Source of the DNA: Persicaria tinctoria
Lineage: Eukaryota; Streptophyta; Magnoliopsida; Caryophyllales; Polygonaceae
Length of the DNA: 64,000 nucleotides
Reading direction: 5' to 3'
Assembly: GCA_037127255.1 (NCBI GenBank)
Contig: JBANSL010000004.1
Coordinates: 52,463,702-52,527,701 of the forward strand
How positions within the stretch are numbered: position 1 is the first letter of the stretch; the number at the start of each line of letters is the position of its first letter. The position numbers and the translations under genes are program-made. The notes beneath the pieces are model-generated. The model made no database searches. It was not told where the DNA came from and saw only the letters and a program-made list of their open reading frames with translations. Shown piece after piece: positions 30,233 through 41,530 of this stretch.

Positions 30233-32955
30233 GAATGTAGATAAAATCATGATTTAAATGGAATGTAGGATTTTAGATAAAATATACATTTAAATGGAAT
30301 TTAGATAAATATATATCACATATGACATATTGGATAAAGATATGGAGTTTTTTGAATTTTTAATGCAATTATAAAATTAGATAATGTTGATTTAACTGGA
30401 ACGTTGACAAAATCATGATTTAATTGAAATGAAGAAAATGAGGCGGGCCGTATCCCAGGGGGAACGGGTAAGGCCAACGGCGTCTCTGAGGCGAGGTGAC
30501 ATGCCTTTAGAGCCGGCGAGAGCGAGCACATCGGCCATCAAACAACCATCAATTGAACAACCGGTGCAGGAGCCCGTGCGGGCTAGCACGTCGTTTCTTG
30601 GACGCGACGACGAGGATTTTCTGGCCGATTACACAGTTGACGATGTCGACACGTCACAAGTGCCAGAGACCCCGCATATACCCGACTTCATGCATCATTC
30701 GACTGCGTGGGAACCAGAAGTCCACCAGACCCCCGTTTATATGCCCATGGTGGGACCTGGACAGTGGTCGCTCCGGCCGGGAATGACTCATCAGCCCATC
30801 CGTGACGAGGGTGCATCCTCATCCAACCCAGTTGTTGGTACATCGACACCAGCGTTTAACACCTTCGGGGTAGCTGACACATTTGAGGGTGTATCCAGTA
30901 CAGACCCCGTGCATAACCCCAATTGCCGCCCTGAAATGTTGGACGAGTTGAACCTTAGGGATGTGGACGACGGCCGCCCCAAGTTTCGCAAGCCACTTAG
31001 ACACTACACGACTCACAAGTGTCGCGCACTGTGGATAAATGAGGTGGGTGCACATGTATGAAGGATTTGATAACATTTACGGGTATTTTATGTGCAGTTG
31101 TGCATCTGATAATCTTATTATATGTTTTGTAGGCGGTGAAGATGACGGCTAAGAGCACCATGCGTGGAGATCGGTGGCAGACAGTGCGCAGCTGGCCTCG
31201 TATACCTGGGTAGTGGAACTTGTGGTATCTGGCGAGTCAGAGTGGGTTACATCACTTGGATGACATCAGAATGGATACAGTAGATCACTGTCTAATCCAA
31301 GCCTTCCTCTACCGTTGGCATCCGAAGACCAACAGCTTCCATCTCCCATGGGGGGAGATGACAATTACCTTGCACAATGTGCACAAGTTGTTTGGTCTGG
31401 CAATCGACGGACGAGCACTTGTCTCTAACGGTACAAACCCTGTACGACAGCAGTGGATGATAGAAAAATTCGGCTTTGGCACGCACGACTTCGTACGAAG
31501 TGGGAATGCTTTTTTCCACAACAGCCTGGATTTGCACATGTCGAACCTAGTTCTCAACCCGGAGACACCCCCTGGGGTCATCGCAACAGGATATCTGTTG
31601 GAGGTTCTTGGTTGCTTGGTGCTAAACGACAGGACCACGACATCCATATCCGTAGTTGCTTTGGACTTCGTGACTGATCACAGAATCACATCAGAGTATG
31701 CTTGGGGTGCGGGAGTCCTAGCTTATTTATATTGGTGGCTGGGGATCTCGTCGAGGTGGGGGATGTCTAACTTGGGGGGTTGTACTGCTCTGCTTCAGGT
31801 ATGTCTCGATCCCCTACATATGTTGAGTGTTGTTATTTAATATAAGTCAATGACTTACATATGTCGGGATATTTCAGTATTGGATCTTCGCTCACTTTCC
31901 AATGTTCGCCCCCAGCGTCTGTGATGACCCCGTGGACCATGGAGACGCACGCTGGGCAAAGCGGTACGCTAGTCGACCCACACCAAGTATCACCGATGGG
32001 AGGACTCTGCAGTTTATCACACAACTTGAAACTATGCGGGCCGAGGACATCAAATTCATGCCCTACGGTCCTCTTGACTTTGAAGGGTATTACAAAGTTT
32101 CTCGGTACAGAGGCTTAATAAAATTTTCTGGAGTCTTGGAAGCCTACATGCCGGACAGAGTTATGCGACAATTTGGGTATGTGCAGACGATCCCGATGGA
32201 GAGAATCCTCCCCCTTCAAGAAGAGAGACCCCCACAACCCAAGGGCCTGAAGCTGGCGTGGCACCCAGTGGACGACCGTTGGGATGACCATTTAATTTTT
32301 CCAACTGTTTACATATCATTCAACACACATAGAGCAGCGCTTGAGCCACACGATGTTTCAGCGGAGTACATGGGGTGGTACGGTGAGCACGACCATCCAT
32401 TTGTTTTCAAAAGCTCAAGCCACCAGGTTCCGGAAGCCATTGCTCCGCCAGTTGCCATGTACGATTAGCGGGTACGTGTGAATAATACCAATGACCTTTC
32501 GTTTTTGTTGTTATGTTTAATACAATGTTAGCTATCACCATCATATTGTTTGAAATGCAGCGTATTGGGGTGTTGCTTTCTCGTCTGGATTCTATGCTTG
32601 CTCGGGGTGACGCCTGGGTTCCCGCTGATGAGATTCGGGAATACGTTGACGAAGTGCGTGGACGAGATTTGCCTGTGGCGCCTACTCAGGTTCGTGCATC
32701 TCAGTTCTTCCAATTTATGCCAGACTCCTGATTAGTGGCATGGAAATAGAATATTCCTTGCGCCTAGTTGTTGTATCTGTATTGTCATTCTTGGTAGTTG
32801 TTTTTCTATTGTCGTTGCAAACAGTTGTTCTTGTTATTCATGTACTCTGTTTTGGTATGGACATTGCAACTTAAAAAAACCTTGTACGTCTTGATTGCTA
32901 CATCTTTAATACTGCATGAGATTACAAAATGCATAGCTGCATCAATTCAAATACA

Positions 32956-35900
32956 TTAAGTACGATCTGAGAAAATAAAATCATCACAACTACTGGGCCG
33001 CCCTTTCAAGTTGATGTATTGTTGAATGCGCTCGTTGTATAGGGTATCCCAGCCATTCACACTCGGGTGGTGGAAATGAGACCATTCTGGTACAGTAGAA
33101 GGAAGTGGTGACCCTTGCTTTAGCCACACGGGGCTCCAATGGACTCTTGCCAGCCAGGCAACTGTAATAACCTCAGTTGGTGGAGTTTGGTTCGACCCAT
33201 TCGCGACAATAGGAAAGCAGGTGTGCGGATGGTCGACACTTAGGACAACAACGACCTGGTTGTACAAGGTTGCTACAGCAAGTGGGACCATAGGTGCCTC
33301 CATCTAGTTTTGATGACGATGTAAACAAGGAGCAGGGTCTTGCAGATCAACATTCTCGATGAGATCGTCAATCGAGTGTAATAGGGTTGCTGGTTGGTAC
33401 AACCACCTATTCCCTCGAAGCTCTTGAGCGACCTCTCTTTTGACTCGCATGTACTGGTCTTCTCCATACCCAAGAACAACCGCTAAGGCACGATAACCGC
33501 AATGACCATCAGCAGCAACCGGGCTACTTCGATTAACAAAGTTGAGCATGACGTTATGGATGTGAGTAGTCAACAATACCGAAGGATCTACCTCCCGATT
33601 TGTCTGCCGACCTCTACCTCTTGATCGGCCTCTACCACGCGCCCGAGCGGCACCCTCTCGTCTCCCGTGCTCAAAGCCAGACGGGTCACGCTGCAATGAT
33701 CGTCTCCCTGTGGGACGACCCTTTCGATGGATCCCCGTTGGCTCTCTCATGGTAGACAACCCAGGGTTGTTCATGTTGAAGTATGCCTCGCCCATCAAAT
33801 CCTGTTGATCAGGCGTGAGGTTGTTGCCATCAATCTCCCTTCGAAGGCTGACAAATTCCTGACTGTTTGGAGTTGCGTCATCGTTGCCGCCACTGGATTC
33901 TTCAGGAGGAATTATTGGATCCCACATTACTTGCTTCCATAAGGGATGAATTTGCGAGGGCCTAATAGGTTGCCGGTTTGCGATCGCCTCTAAGAACTCA
34001 TGTACACATGGAACACTGTAAGCATCCCTCCAATGGCGATCCCTGCAAACACCATCATGACTAGCCGGAAGTGCCTTGGCCTTGTTGTAGTTGGCCAGCA
34101 GAAGATCGAAGCACTCATCAGTCACCAGCATCAATAGCGGGGGAATATTGGTTTACTCATGACACACCGTTTGAATGTCAACCGTGACTTCTCAAGGAAC
34201 CCTCTGAGTTGGTCTACCTGTTCATTGACCAAGTTGTCAATGCATTATGTTACGTCAACGAACCCACCAACAGTCGTCCCTAGCATGGACTTTAATTTTG
34301 CATGTGCTGACTCGGCACTATAGCATAAAAAATATATTAGTTTGACTTATATAGGATACTTAAATATTATAATAATTACAGATGTATACAATTCAATGTC
34401 ACTTACTTATTCGTAGTTCGCAGCCCAAGATGTAGGAACTTATCAACCCATGCACGAACTATCGCCCCCTTGAATTCTATGAGCCAGGTGTCTTCAAGGT
34501 ACTTCATAAGACCCCATCGTGCCTCCAATTTCGACTTCATCGCTTGTAGAAAAACTTCATAACTTTCTTCAGTCTTTGACTCAAATAAGGCCTTGCATTC
34601 ATTGTAGAAGGCGGTTCGCTTGCTGCTCGATTTCGTGATCCTATCCTTCATTTCAATATTGCACATAATATGATAGGAGCACAACATATGCTTTACAGTG
34701 GGAAACACCTCCCGAAGAGCCTTGATAAGACCCAACTCTATGTCTGTAAGAATTACTTCTGGGAGTCGTTGACCACACAAATGGTGTAGTCGCCGTAGTG
34801 CCCAACTATAGTGATATGTGCTCTCGCCTGCCATGAATACGAACGGAATTGCAAATGTGTTCTTCGTGCTAGTAATCCCAACGATCTCTAGCAACGACAT
34901 TTTGTACCTACCACATGAACATGAATTAGTCAAACAAATTGCTACAACGTATGACAGATATCAAACTAGTCGACATAAATGTGATTCCTCTTACTCGTTC
35001 GTCTTGTAGGTCGAGTCCATCACGATAACATACGGAAACAACATCAGAAGATGTCGGGAGTTCGGATGTGACAAAAATACGCCAGTAACCTCGTCTACTC
35101 CTGCTTTAGAGGACTGTCGTGTGGCGATAAAGTATCCCTTTTGGTTGAGTTTGTGAAGCGCTTGAGGCAGGTCCCTCCGTCCTTCTGCAACGCTTCTCCG
35201 CAACTGGGCTCATGCATTGTACACTTGACGAATGTCCGTCACGCAGTCATGATCATCATACTTCATCCCGCGCAGCATATCCCCCGGTTTTATCCCAATC
35301 ACTGTATCACGACGAACCTGCCGATGTTGATCTGGGGTTAATCTACCGGCATAGGGATGTCCTAACATCACATCGTTTAGCTTGTGGTTATGCACACCGC
35401 ATATAACCTTCATGGTCCAATTGTTTGCATCATTTTGACGACCCTCCAGCTCAAACAAGCATCTGAGCTTCGTCGTTCTCCCTCGCCTACTCACTGCGGG
35501 AGGAAAATCCGGGTCGACATCTGGAATATCTCTACCCCCTCCGTACTTATCACATACTAGACGAAAGGTACCCAATCCACTCATTTTGTTCTTCCATGAC
35601 CGAGTGATCACAAGTACCATGTTCTTAATCTTCCCTACGTATCTAGCCCATGCCTTCATGTTTACTTCATCAGCCCAATAACCATCGACTGTAAACATCG
35701 AACCATATTATGTACCCACATCTAGAGGTTGGTTTTGTTCCTGCATAATGTCACTTATGTACTAAGAACTTTTTCGCACACAATCTCACTATATGAAATT
35801 TTACAAAATATTATCAATAACGCTATATTATATGATGGTTTCGTTTTACAAAACTATGCTTTCTTATGTTTTGATTCAAACAACATATCCATTCAAACAT

Positions 35901-36166
35901 AATTATATAAAGGTTCCCTCTATATAAACGTTCCGCTATAATATGATTCTATTCAAACTTAATTATATAAAATATTTCCGCTATATATATTTCCGCTATA
36001 ATATGATTCTATTCAAACATACTTATATAAAGGTTCCGCTATATATAAACGATCCGCTGTAACAATATTAACTTACCTCGAGATTCTTCACGAGCTCCTC
36101 CGGATCACTATAGCTAAAAATGTTGAACGGTAATTCGCCTCCGCCATCTTCTTCCGGTAACGCCAT
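32956..36166 (-). pseudogene. FAR1-type MULE transposase fused to an OTU domain
   Basis: Exons on -: 36,077-36,166; 34,995-35,740; 34,407-34,907; 34,317-32,956. Borders are GT-AG and phases agree. Order of parts: acidic start (MALPEEDGGGELPF); a FAR1/WRKY-GCM1-like zinc region (LRCLFELEG, ICGVHNHKL); the MULE transposase core (VIVMDSTYKTNEY with the first Asp, PEVILTDIELGLIKAL with the second, LCSYHIMCNIEMK, and AESAHAKLK across the last splice); a SWIM-like remnant (YSVPCVHEFLEAI); an Arg/Gly-rich linker; and an OTU cysteine-protease domain with ADGHCGYRAL and a distal His region (RVHWSPVWLKQG). Damage: TAA near 35,721, TGA after QVYNA (about 35,207), TAA at 34,245-34,247, a frameshift near 34,130, and TAG at 33,304 inside the OTU domain. 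It cannot make the full protein. Confidence 0.88.
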
Positions 36167-36227
36167 TTCCTCCGATGTAAGAATATGGATTTTGAATCGA
36201 ATTGCATTCTAACTCGGCCATCGCTTC

Positions 36228-36234
36228 TTTTATA
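36228..36234 (-). promoter_or_regulatory. TATA box of the MULE-1 transposase gene
   Basis: TATAAAA on -, 62 bp upstream of the transposase start codon and directly inside the right terminal repeat, mirroring the PMD promoter at the other end. Confidence 0.6.
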
Positions 36235-36235
36235 G

Positions 36236-36394
36236 GCTTTCGAACTTACCTCGGGCATTGGATGCCGACTTGGGAGCTCGAGATCGGCAATATGTTCTGC
36301 CAAATTGGGAGCTAGGCACCAGTAGCAGTTCTTGCTGACTTGGGAGGTCGGCACCGGCACCGTGTCGATGGCGATATGCGGCCGTGCAGATAAC
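36236..36394 (-). repeat. MULE-1 right terminal inverted repeat region
   Basis: Inverted match to 1,180-1,340. Contains three GCTCCCAA/CCTCCCAA-loop hairpins with TGCCGA/TCGGCA-like arms between 36,264 and 36,356. Confidence 0.8.
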
Positions 36395-36657
36395 AAAAAG
36401 GTTTTAAATGCTAGGCTCGAGATTTACGTAATTGCCATTTCATCATCGGCGGAGAAAAACAGGTCAAGGGGATTACGAAACACGGTTGCGTCTACAATCA
36501 ACTTCGTCGGAAGCGTCTCTCCCAGAAAAAAAGCCCTAATTTCAGCACAAGCAATCGCAATCTCCGGCGGTTCCGATTTCCCGGCGACTGAATTCCGAGT
36601 TCTGAATCTAATCTCGGTTTTGATCGGGCGGTTCAAAATCAAATACTAATCTCCTCG
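36395..36657 (+). promoter_or_regulatory. Promoter and 5'-UTR region of the UBA gene
   Basis: 263 bp between the MULE-1 end and the start codon. No clear TATA box; GC content rises toward the gene. If the gene needs more upstream sequence, it must now read it from within the transposon. Confidence 0.4.
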
Positions 36658-39538
36658 ATGGAGTACGACTACAGAAACCGGGCAGGTCCTTCCCCGCACG
36701 AACCTCACGTTCCGGCGTATCGCCCCACCTCCTCCGCGTCTCCTCTCTACCCGCGGCTCGGTCAGCCCTTCATCCCTCCCGCTTCCCGCGCCCCTTCGTT
36801 CCACCATAACCCCTCCGCCTCGTCCTCTTGTAAGCCCCATCTCTTTTGATATGCGGGAAAGAAATCGCTGTTCAGGTGTTTTTTAAAATTGACGAATCTC
36901 GGAATTTCATTATTTTGTGACTGCCATGGAATTTTGGCTGTCGTGGTTAGATTGTGAATAGATCCTGCGGATTGTTTTGAACTAGTTGATAACTGAAGGT
37001 GTTGCATTGATTGATTTGCGATAGAATAAAGTAGGTTTTAGCTTGAGATTTTTCGTCCCTGCCGTTTTGTTCACTCATTATGTTGTTTGGCTGTTGTGTA
37101 TGGATGCAGCTGGAACTGGAATCAGAGTTGCTGTCAAGCCTGGGTACCAGATAACTCTTCCAGTAAGATTTGCGCCTGTTTATTGATTAGGAGCTGTTTT
37201 TGTGCATTGTCCTGGAAATGATTTTTCCTTTATTCTTCGGATGATATGCTTTTAAGTCCTAGATGATATTTGTCTACTTGGTGCATTGATATCTTTCATC
37301 ATTGGTTTTCTGCATTTTAGATATCTTTTTGGCCTTTGCATTTGGCATGTTCTCTTCTAAGAATAGTCCTCTGATTTGTACTTTCAATATTGTCCTTGCG
37401 GATGTTTGACATACATAACAATTGATTCAGTTACGTGTTTTTATAGTACATGGTGAATTCTCGAAATCAAGTGCAATTTATTTGTTGCTATAGAATCCCA
37501 TTTACCTATAGAAAACAATTTTATGTTTTTAAATCAGTCTTATGGTGCACCTGGTTCCTCAAGTACACTATCAGTAGTTCCTAGTTTATGCGTACTATGG
37601 TGTATACTATTATAGTTTTCATTGATTTGAATGGTTGTGAATCATTTTTTTTTTTTTTTGTTGTCTCATAGCCTCAGTTGTCAACACACATCGGTGAGGT
37701 TCACCCTCGGAGTAACTTCCATTTCGACTTTGACCTTGAAAGGAAGGTATTAGCTGAAGCAGAGAAAGCAACTCCAAATTGGAGTCACCTTGTGCCAGAA
37801 AACATCCCATCAAGACGAGCTGCAGAAGCAGTGCCTTCGGTAGTAATTTCTATTCACATGCATAGTCAGTAGTATGATATCCGTTTTTCCTTTCATCTTT
37901 CACAATACTTGTCTTTTGAATGCTTTGATGAATAAGCGAGTAGCCCTTCATTGCGCACCTCAACTTTTGGCTCCAAGAAAGGCTCGAGCAATTAGAAAAA
38001 CTGCAAGTGAACACTAACTATCAACCTTAATCATTATAATCCCATTCAGTGAGACATTATTGGATACTGTCTGTGTGTAGATTTATGGTGTTCATTCTTT
38101 GTTGTTGTTGTTGTTGTTGTTGTTGTATCATTGTGCTCTTCTGTGTGCTCCATCTTGTTTCCAAAAGTGGCTTGACCTTTTCTTTTCTTTTTTCTTAAGT
38201 CGGCACCTTTGTTTAACTTCGTTCTGTCAGATGCCTATGGAAGCAAAAGATGCAAACATATACTACTATGTTGGTTTTTAGGTTTGTAGTTGTAATCAAC
38301 TATGGCTTGTAGGTTTTTATCAGAGTGTGGCGAGTGTGCTCTTGCATTTTAAATGTGTATTATTGGTTGAGTTTGCTGAGGAATTGTACATGTGGAATTA
38401 AGTAAATGTTGCATAGGTTATTGAGAGTTTAGACAAAAATATACTATGTTGTCTAACATTACTTATGTTTAAGGAGATACCGAGGAAACAATTTATTGAT
38501 GATTTTTGTTTCAAGTAAATGTTTAGTTGTGCTAATTTTTTATTTGTGTTGAGTTTTCTAATCACTGACTATGTTTTTTGTTATTTCCTGTGGCCTGAAA
38601 GATGAAAAATGAGAAAGTCATGATTTTCTAGTCTGTTACTCAGCTTAATCTCAGCTGAAATAGTGAAATTTAGCATTCTAATCATTTGATGTTCTGTTAA
38701 TATATCTTCATACAGTGTTTAGTTCAACACTATATTCATCATAAACCTTCTCTCATTGCAATCATTTGAAGTTCTTATTTTGATATTGGACTCGGTATTG
38801 AATTCATAATGCAGACCCCTCCTATCAATCCTATTGTGGGCAAATACATTGTATCAGGCCTCAATCGGGAAGCTGTTAATCTGGCAGTTTCAAATTATGG
38901 AGACAATCCAACAAAGGTAGCTGTCAGTTCCTATTGTAGGAAGGATGTCTTATCTTAGATTATCGAAAATGGTTCACAGCCCATATGCTATACTGTGTAT
39001 AAGTTTCATGACTTTCATAAAATGACAGCGATAAACTTTTATACTTGTTGACGGTAGATTCTGGGGCCATTTGCTGCAACTGTGAGAAGCTTGGGATATA
39101 GACCGCATAGACTTAAACTCTGTAGGAAGGTTTTGTGCTGGTCTTTTGTCATTATTACCTGTTAGTTCTTTGAGAAAGGTTATTTAGTTTCCGTGGTCAA
39201 ATTTATTTGAACGAAAACCCTGTTAGGCTCTTGAGAAAAAAAATGTCATTAGGTGCTGAAATATATAGCCAACAAACACCCAGAAGACCTAGCTTTACGC
39301 GTTTACATATGGACTCTAATAAGGGAAAACACAGTATTTGCATGATTTGGTGACCACATTTTGCAGTTACATGATGAGATGATCTCTTTGTTTCTTTGGC
39401 TAGGTACAAGAGTTCGTCAAAGGGTACACCCTTCTCAGAGAGATGGGCTTTTCCTCAAATAATGTTGCTGAGGCATTGTTTATGTATGAAAATGATAGCG
39501 AGAAAGCCTTGGCTCACTTTCTGAGCAACTCGTCGTGA
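36658..39538 (+). CDS. UBA-domain protein, intact five-exon gene
   Basis: Exons: 36,658-36,829; 37,110-37,162; 37,672-37,839; 38,815-38,916; 39,404-39,538. All borders are GT-AG and phases fit, giving 209 aa without a break. The N-terminus (MEYDYRNRAGPSPHEPHVPA) and a Pro/Ser-rich stretch lead into GIRVAVKPGYQITLPPQLST, a conserved FDFDLERKVLAEAEK segment, NREAVNLAVSNYGDNPTKVQ, and a C-terminal ubiquitin-associated fold (YTLLREMGFSSNNVAEALFM then ENDSEKALAHFL). This matches, from memory, the single-copy plant family typified by Arabidopsis At5g53330. The UBA fold predicts binding to ubiquitin; the cellular role is not known to me. It is the only clearly intact host gene here. Introns hold no other gene. 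Confidence 0.93.
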
Positions 39539-40536
39539 GGGGATTTGATGATCAAATGCTGTTTGCACTCTGGATATTGTTGTTGCAAGAAATCAGTTTT
39601 AGCTACACCCATGTTACCAGGTATGTATTCTAGAAGATTAAGCAGGTCTTTCAAATTACGTGAGACACCATGAGATTGTCTTGAACCGCTGATGCCGTGA
39701 GATTGTCGTGTGCTAGTAAATTACTTATAAGTTATAACTAATATTTTTTGGTTTCAGCCGTTCAGGTGAGTTTGATAGCATGTTGATTGAATTCTGGGTA
39801 ACGTTTGGTTAGGTCTGTTCTTGAATCTTGAGTATTGACAAGTATTAGTTAGTCCAATTTTTTTTATTGCAATATATATAGGTCATTGTCTTTTTAATGA
39901 AATATACTGTGTTTCTTAATGTTTCAGGGGATTCTTGTTTTGTGCGGTGATTTACATATTTTTGTTTTAAGAATAATATCACATAGTTGCTGAAAAATAG
40001 TGTTGCTTTTGGCATTTGTACACGTGGACCATCAAATAATGCGTTTTGACCATTTATCAGATTTTAACTTATACTCCACTAATATTATCAAAACAAAACT
40101 GGTTTTATAATACCGTATTATAAGCAATTAAGCATGAATTAAAAATCACCAAGCAAGAAATATTTATAATATGCCTTTTTGTGACTCTATAATGCAATTG
40201 GCCATTTGGCCGGATGTATATCAATGCGGTACGTAGCTACTTTGTTAATTAGTTTAAGCCATTTGGCCATTTGGTCGGGTGCAAAACTTGTAAAGTAGTG
40301 AATACGACGTACCAAAAATCTTAGGACATTTTTATAGGTGATCTAATTGCGCAAAAAAAAAAAGAATGTGTCAAATATGTATATGCCTTTACTAAGTAGT
40401 TTACAATATGTTTAGTGTGCCCCTAATCAAGTAACATCAGCACTAATAATTAATTTAATAACATGCACATGTGTATGAGTCACAGACTCACAAGCAATCA
40501 CCAAGAAATTGGTGTCCATATTCTCTTCCTCTAATC
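39539..40536. other. No gene; UBA 3'-UTR and intergenic sequence
   Basis: The transcript probably ends between 39,900 and 40,050. Near 40,198-40,275, GGCCATTTGGCCGG-like phrases repeat (GCCATTTGGCC three times). No coding signal. Confidence 0.5.
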
Positions 40537-40760
40537 ATTCATCCGGATCCGGTATTTTAGAAAGGAAATAACGGATAACATGTAGTGACCAATAGGTCAT
40601 GAGTTCGAATCCCTCATTCATCCGGATCCGGTATTTTAGAAAGGAAATATCGGATGACATGTAGTGACCAATAGGTCACGAGTTCGAATTCCTCCTCTCT
40701 TATATTGTAATGGTCTAAGTGCCTACCTTTAAACCAAAAAAAAAAAGAAAAAAAGAAATG
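40537..40760 (+). mobile_element. SINE-like sequence with 79-bp tandem duplication
   Basis: ATTCATCCGGATCCGGTATT occurs at 40,537 and again at 40,616. Each copy ends in a Pol III B-box-like GAGTTCGAATCC/GAATTCC, and the second runs into TATATTGTAATGGTCTAAGT and an A-run (about 40,735-40,760), a layout expected of a tRNA-derived SINE tail. No good A box or flanking duplication was found, so the SINE call is tentative; the tandem duplication itself is certain. Confidence 0.45.
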
Positions 40761-41104
40761 TGAACCCAGCGGGAGTGCACACGCTCCTACACATATATAC
40801 AGTATTGCTTTGGCAACTGTACTAAAATTTCTGTTGAGATATGGGTGGGTTTTGATGAGCTTCAAATGAATCAAATGGCTACTCGATTGGGTTGGGGCAT
40901 ATTTATCTCATTGTCGCCTGTTGTTTGTCAACTTGTGGGTTCTAAGGTCCACGGACTACTCCCCACTCCTCAAATCATCATTGGATCAACCACACGAACA
41001 TCGTTGGGAGGTGAAGATAATTAGCAATGTTTTTTTTATTAGGTAAAAATTCGGATGGGTAACCCGGTCCGATAGCATCCAACAGAGCAAATCGGATAGG
41101 GAAT

Positions 41105-41530
41105 CTATCCGAAGGCATCCTGTCGGATAAGGTCGAGAAGACCTGAATGATGGTATAAGTTTGGCCCATTGGTCGAGTAGCAAAGGTGTGCAACCTTATC
41201 CGCTACCATGTTACCAGTGCGGGGAATATAGGATGTACTGACGTTCGGTACTCCATTGAGAAGAGCTTGTATATCGGACATAATCATTTCTATTTCCCAT
41301 GGACACTCAGCCTTTTTGTTTAGGTAATCCGTGATGGTTTTAGAATTTGACCCCTTCTATTATTAAATATGTAATCTGTAGTGCCTTAGCTTTTTCTATT
41401 CCTAGTCGGAGTGCTCGGGCTTCTGCCATGAGAGGGGACTGTCTGCCAATAGTCTCACCTCTCAGGCACAAAGGGTTTCCTCGCCAGTCTCTTATGATGT
41501 AACCATATCTAGTTTTCTCCATATCGGACC
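41105..41530 (-). pseudogene. LINE-1 RNase H domain
   Basis: Landmarks YGYIIRDWRGNPLCLRG, PLMAEARALRLGIEKAKAL and, after a stop, YIPRTGNMVADKVAHLCYS. These are the blocks of the RVT_3 RNase H of plant LINEs. It is fused directly to the start of the RT palm by a deletion near 41,530. Confidence 0.8.

Larger units (their letters stand above)
1672..32731 (+). pseudogene. Plant mobile domain (PMD) gene of MULE-1, five exons
   Basis: Exons: 1,672-1,809; 30,435-31,043; 31,133-31,798; 31,878-32,471; 32,561-32,731. All junctions are GT-AG and in phase 0, and the donor after exon 1 (AAG|GTATGT) is a perfect consensus. The model spans 725 codons. The first 250 or so residues are Pro/Ser/Thr-rich and probably disordered. 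Exon 3 begins the PMD core (HHLDDIRMDTVDHCLIQAF; FHLPWGEMTITLHNV; LFGLAIDGRA), continued in exon 4 (YWIFAHFPMFAP). PMD is the domain of the plant MAIN/MAIL1 proteins and also occurs on transposons, where its role is unknown. Two in-frame TAG codons interrupt it, at 31,211 (codon 27 of exon 3) and 32,466 (near the end of exon 4). Intron 1 now holds 28 kb of nested elements. The domain call is firm; expression and function are unknown. Confidence 0.85.
1180..36394. mobile_element. MULE-1: Mutator-like element with PMD and transposase-OTU genes
   Basis: The two ends are inverted copies: the left reads GTTATTTGCACGGC, and the right, reverse-complemented, reads GTTATCTGCACGGC. Both continue into CACGGTGCCG and a string of GCTCCCAA-containing hairpins. 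Between them lie a plant-mobile-domain gene on + and a FAR1/MULE transposase-OTU gene on -, convergent, with about 225 bp between their stop codons. After removing the nested Copia block (2,381-30,237) the native length is about 7.4 kb, normal for an autonomous MULE. I could not find a convincing 9-bp target-site duplication, so the outer boundaries are good to about 10 bp only. Both genes now hold premature stops, so this copy is dead. The right end lies about 265 bp upstream of the UBA gene start codon. Confidence 0.85.

Noticed and set aside
31211..32468. Genuine stop-codon read-through (TAG recoding) in the PMD gene
   Set aside because: The transposase gene of the same element also carries TAA, TGA and a frameshift, so general decay explains the stops better.
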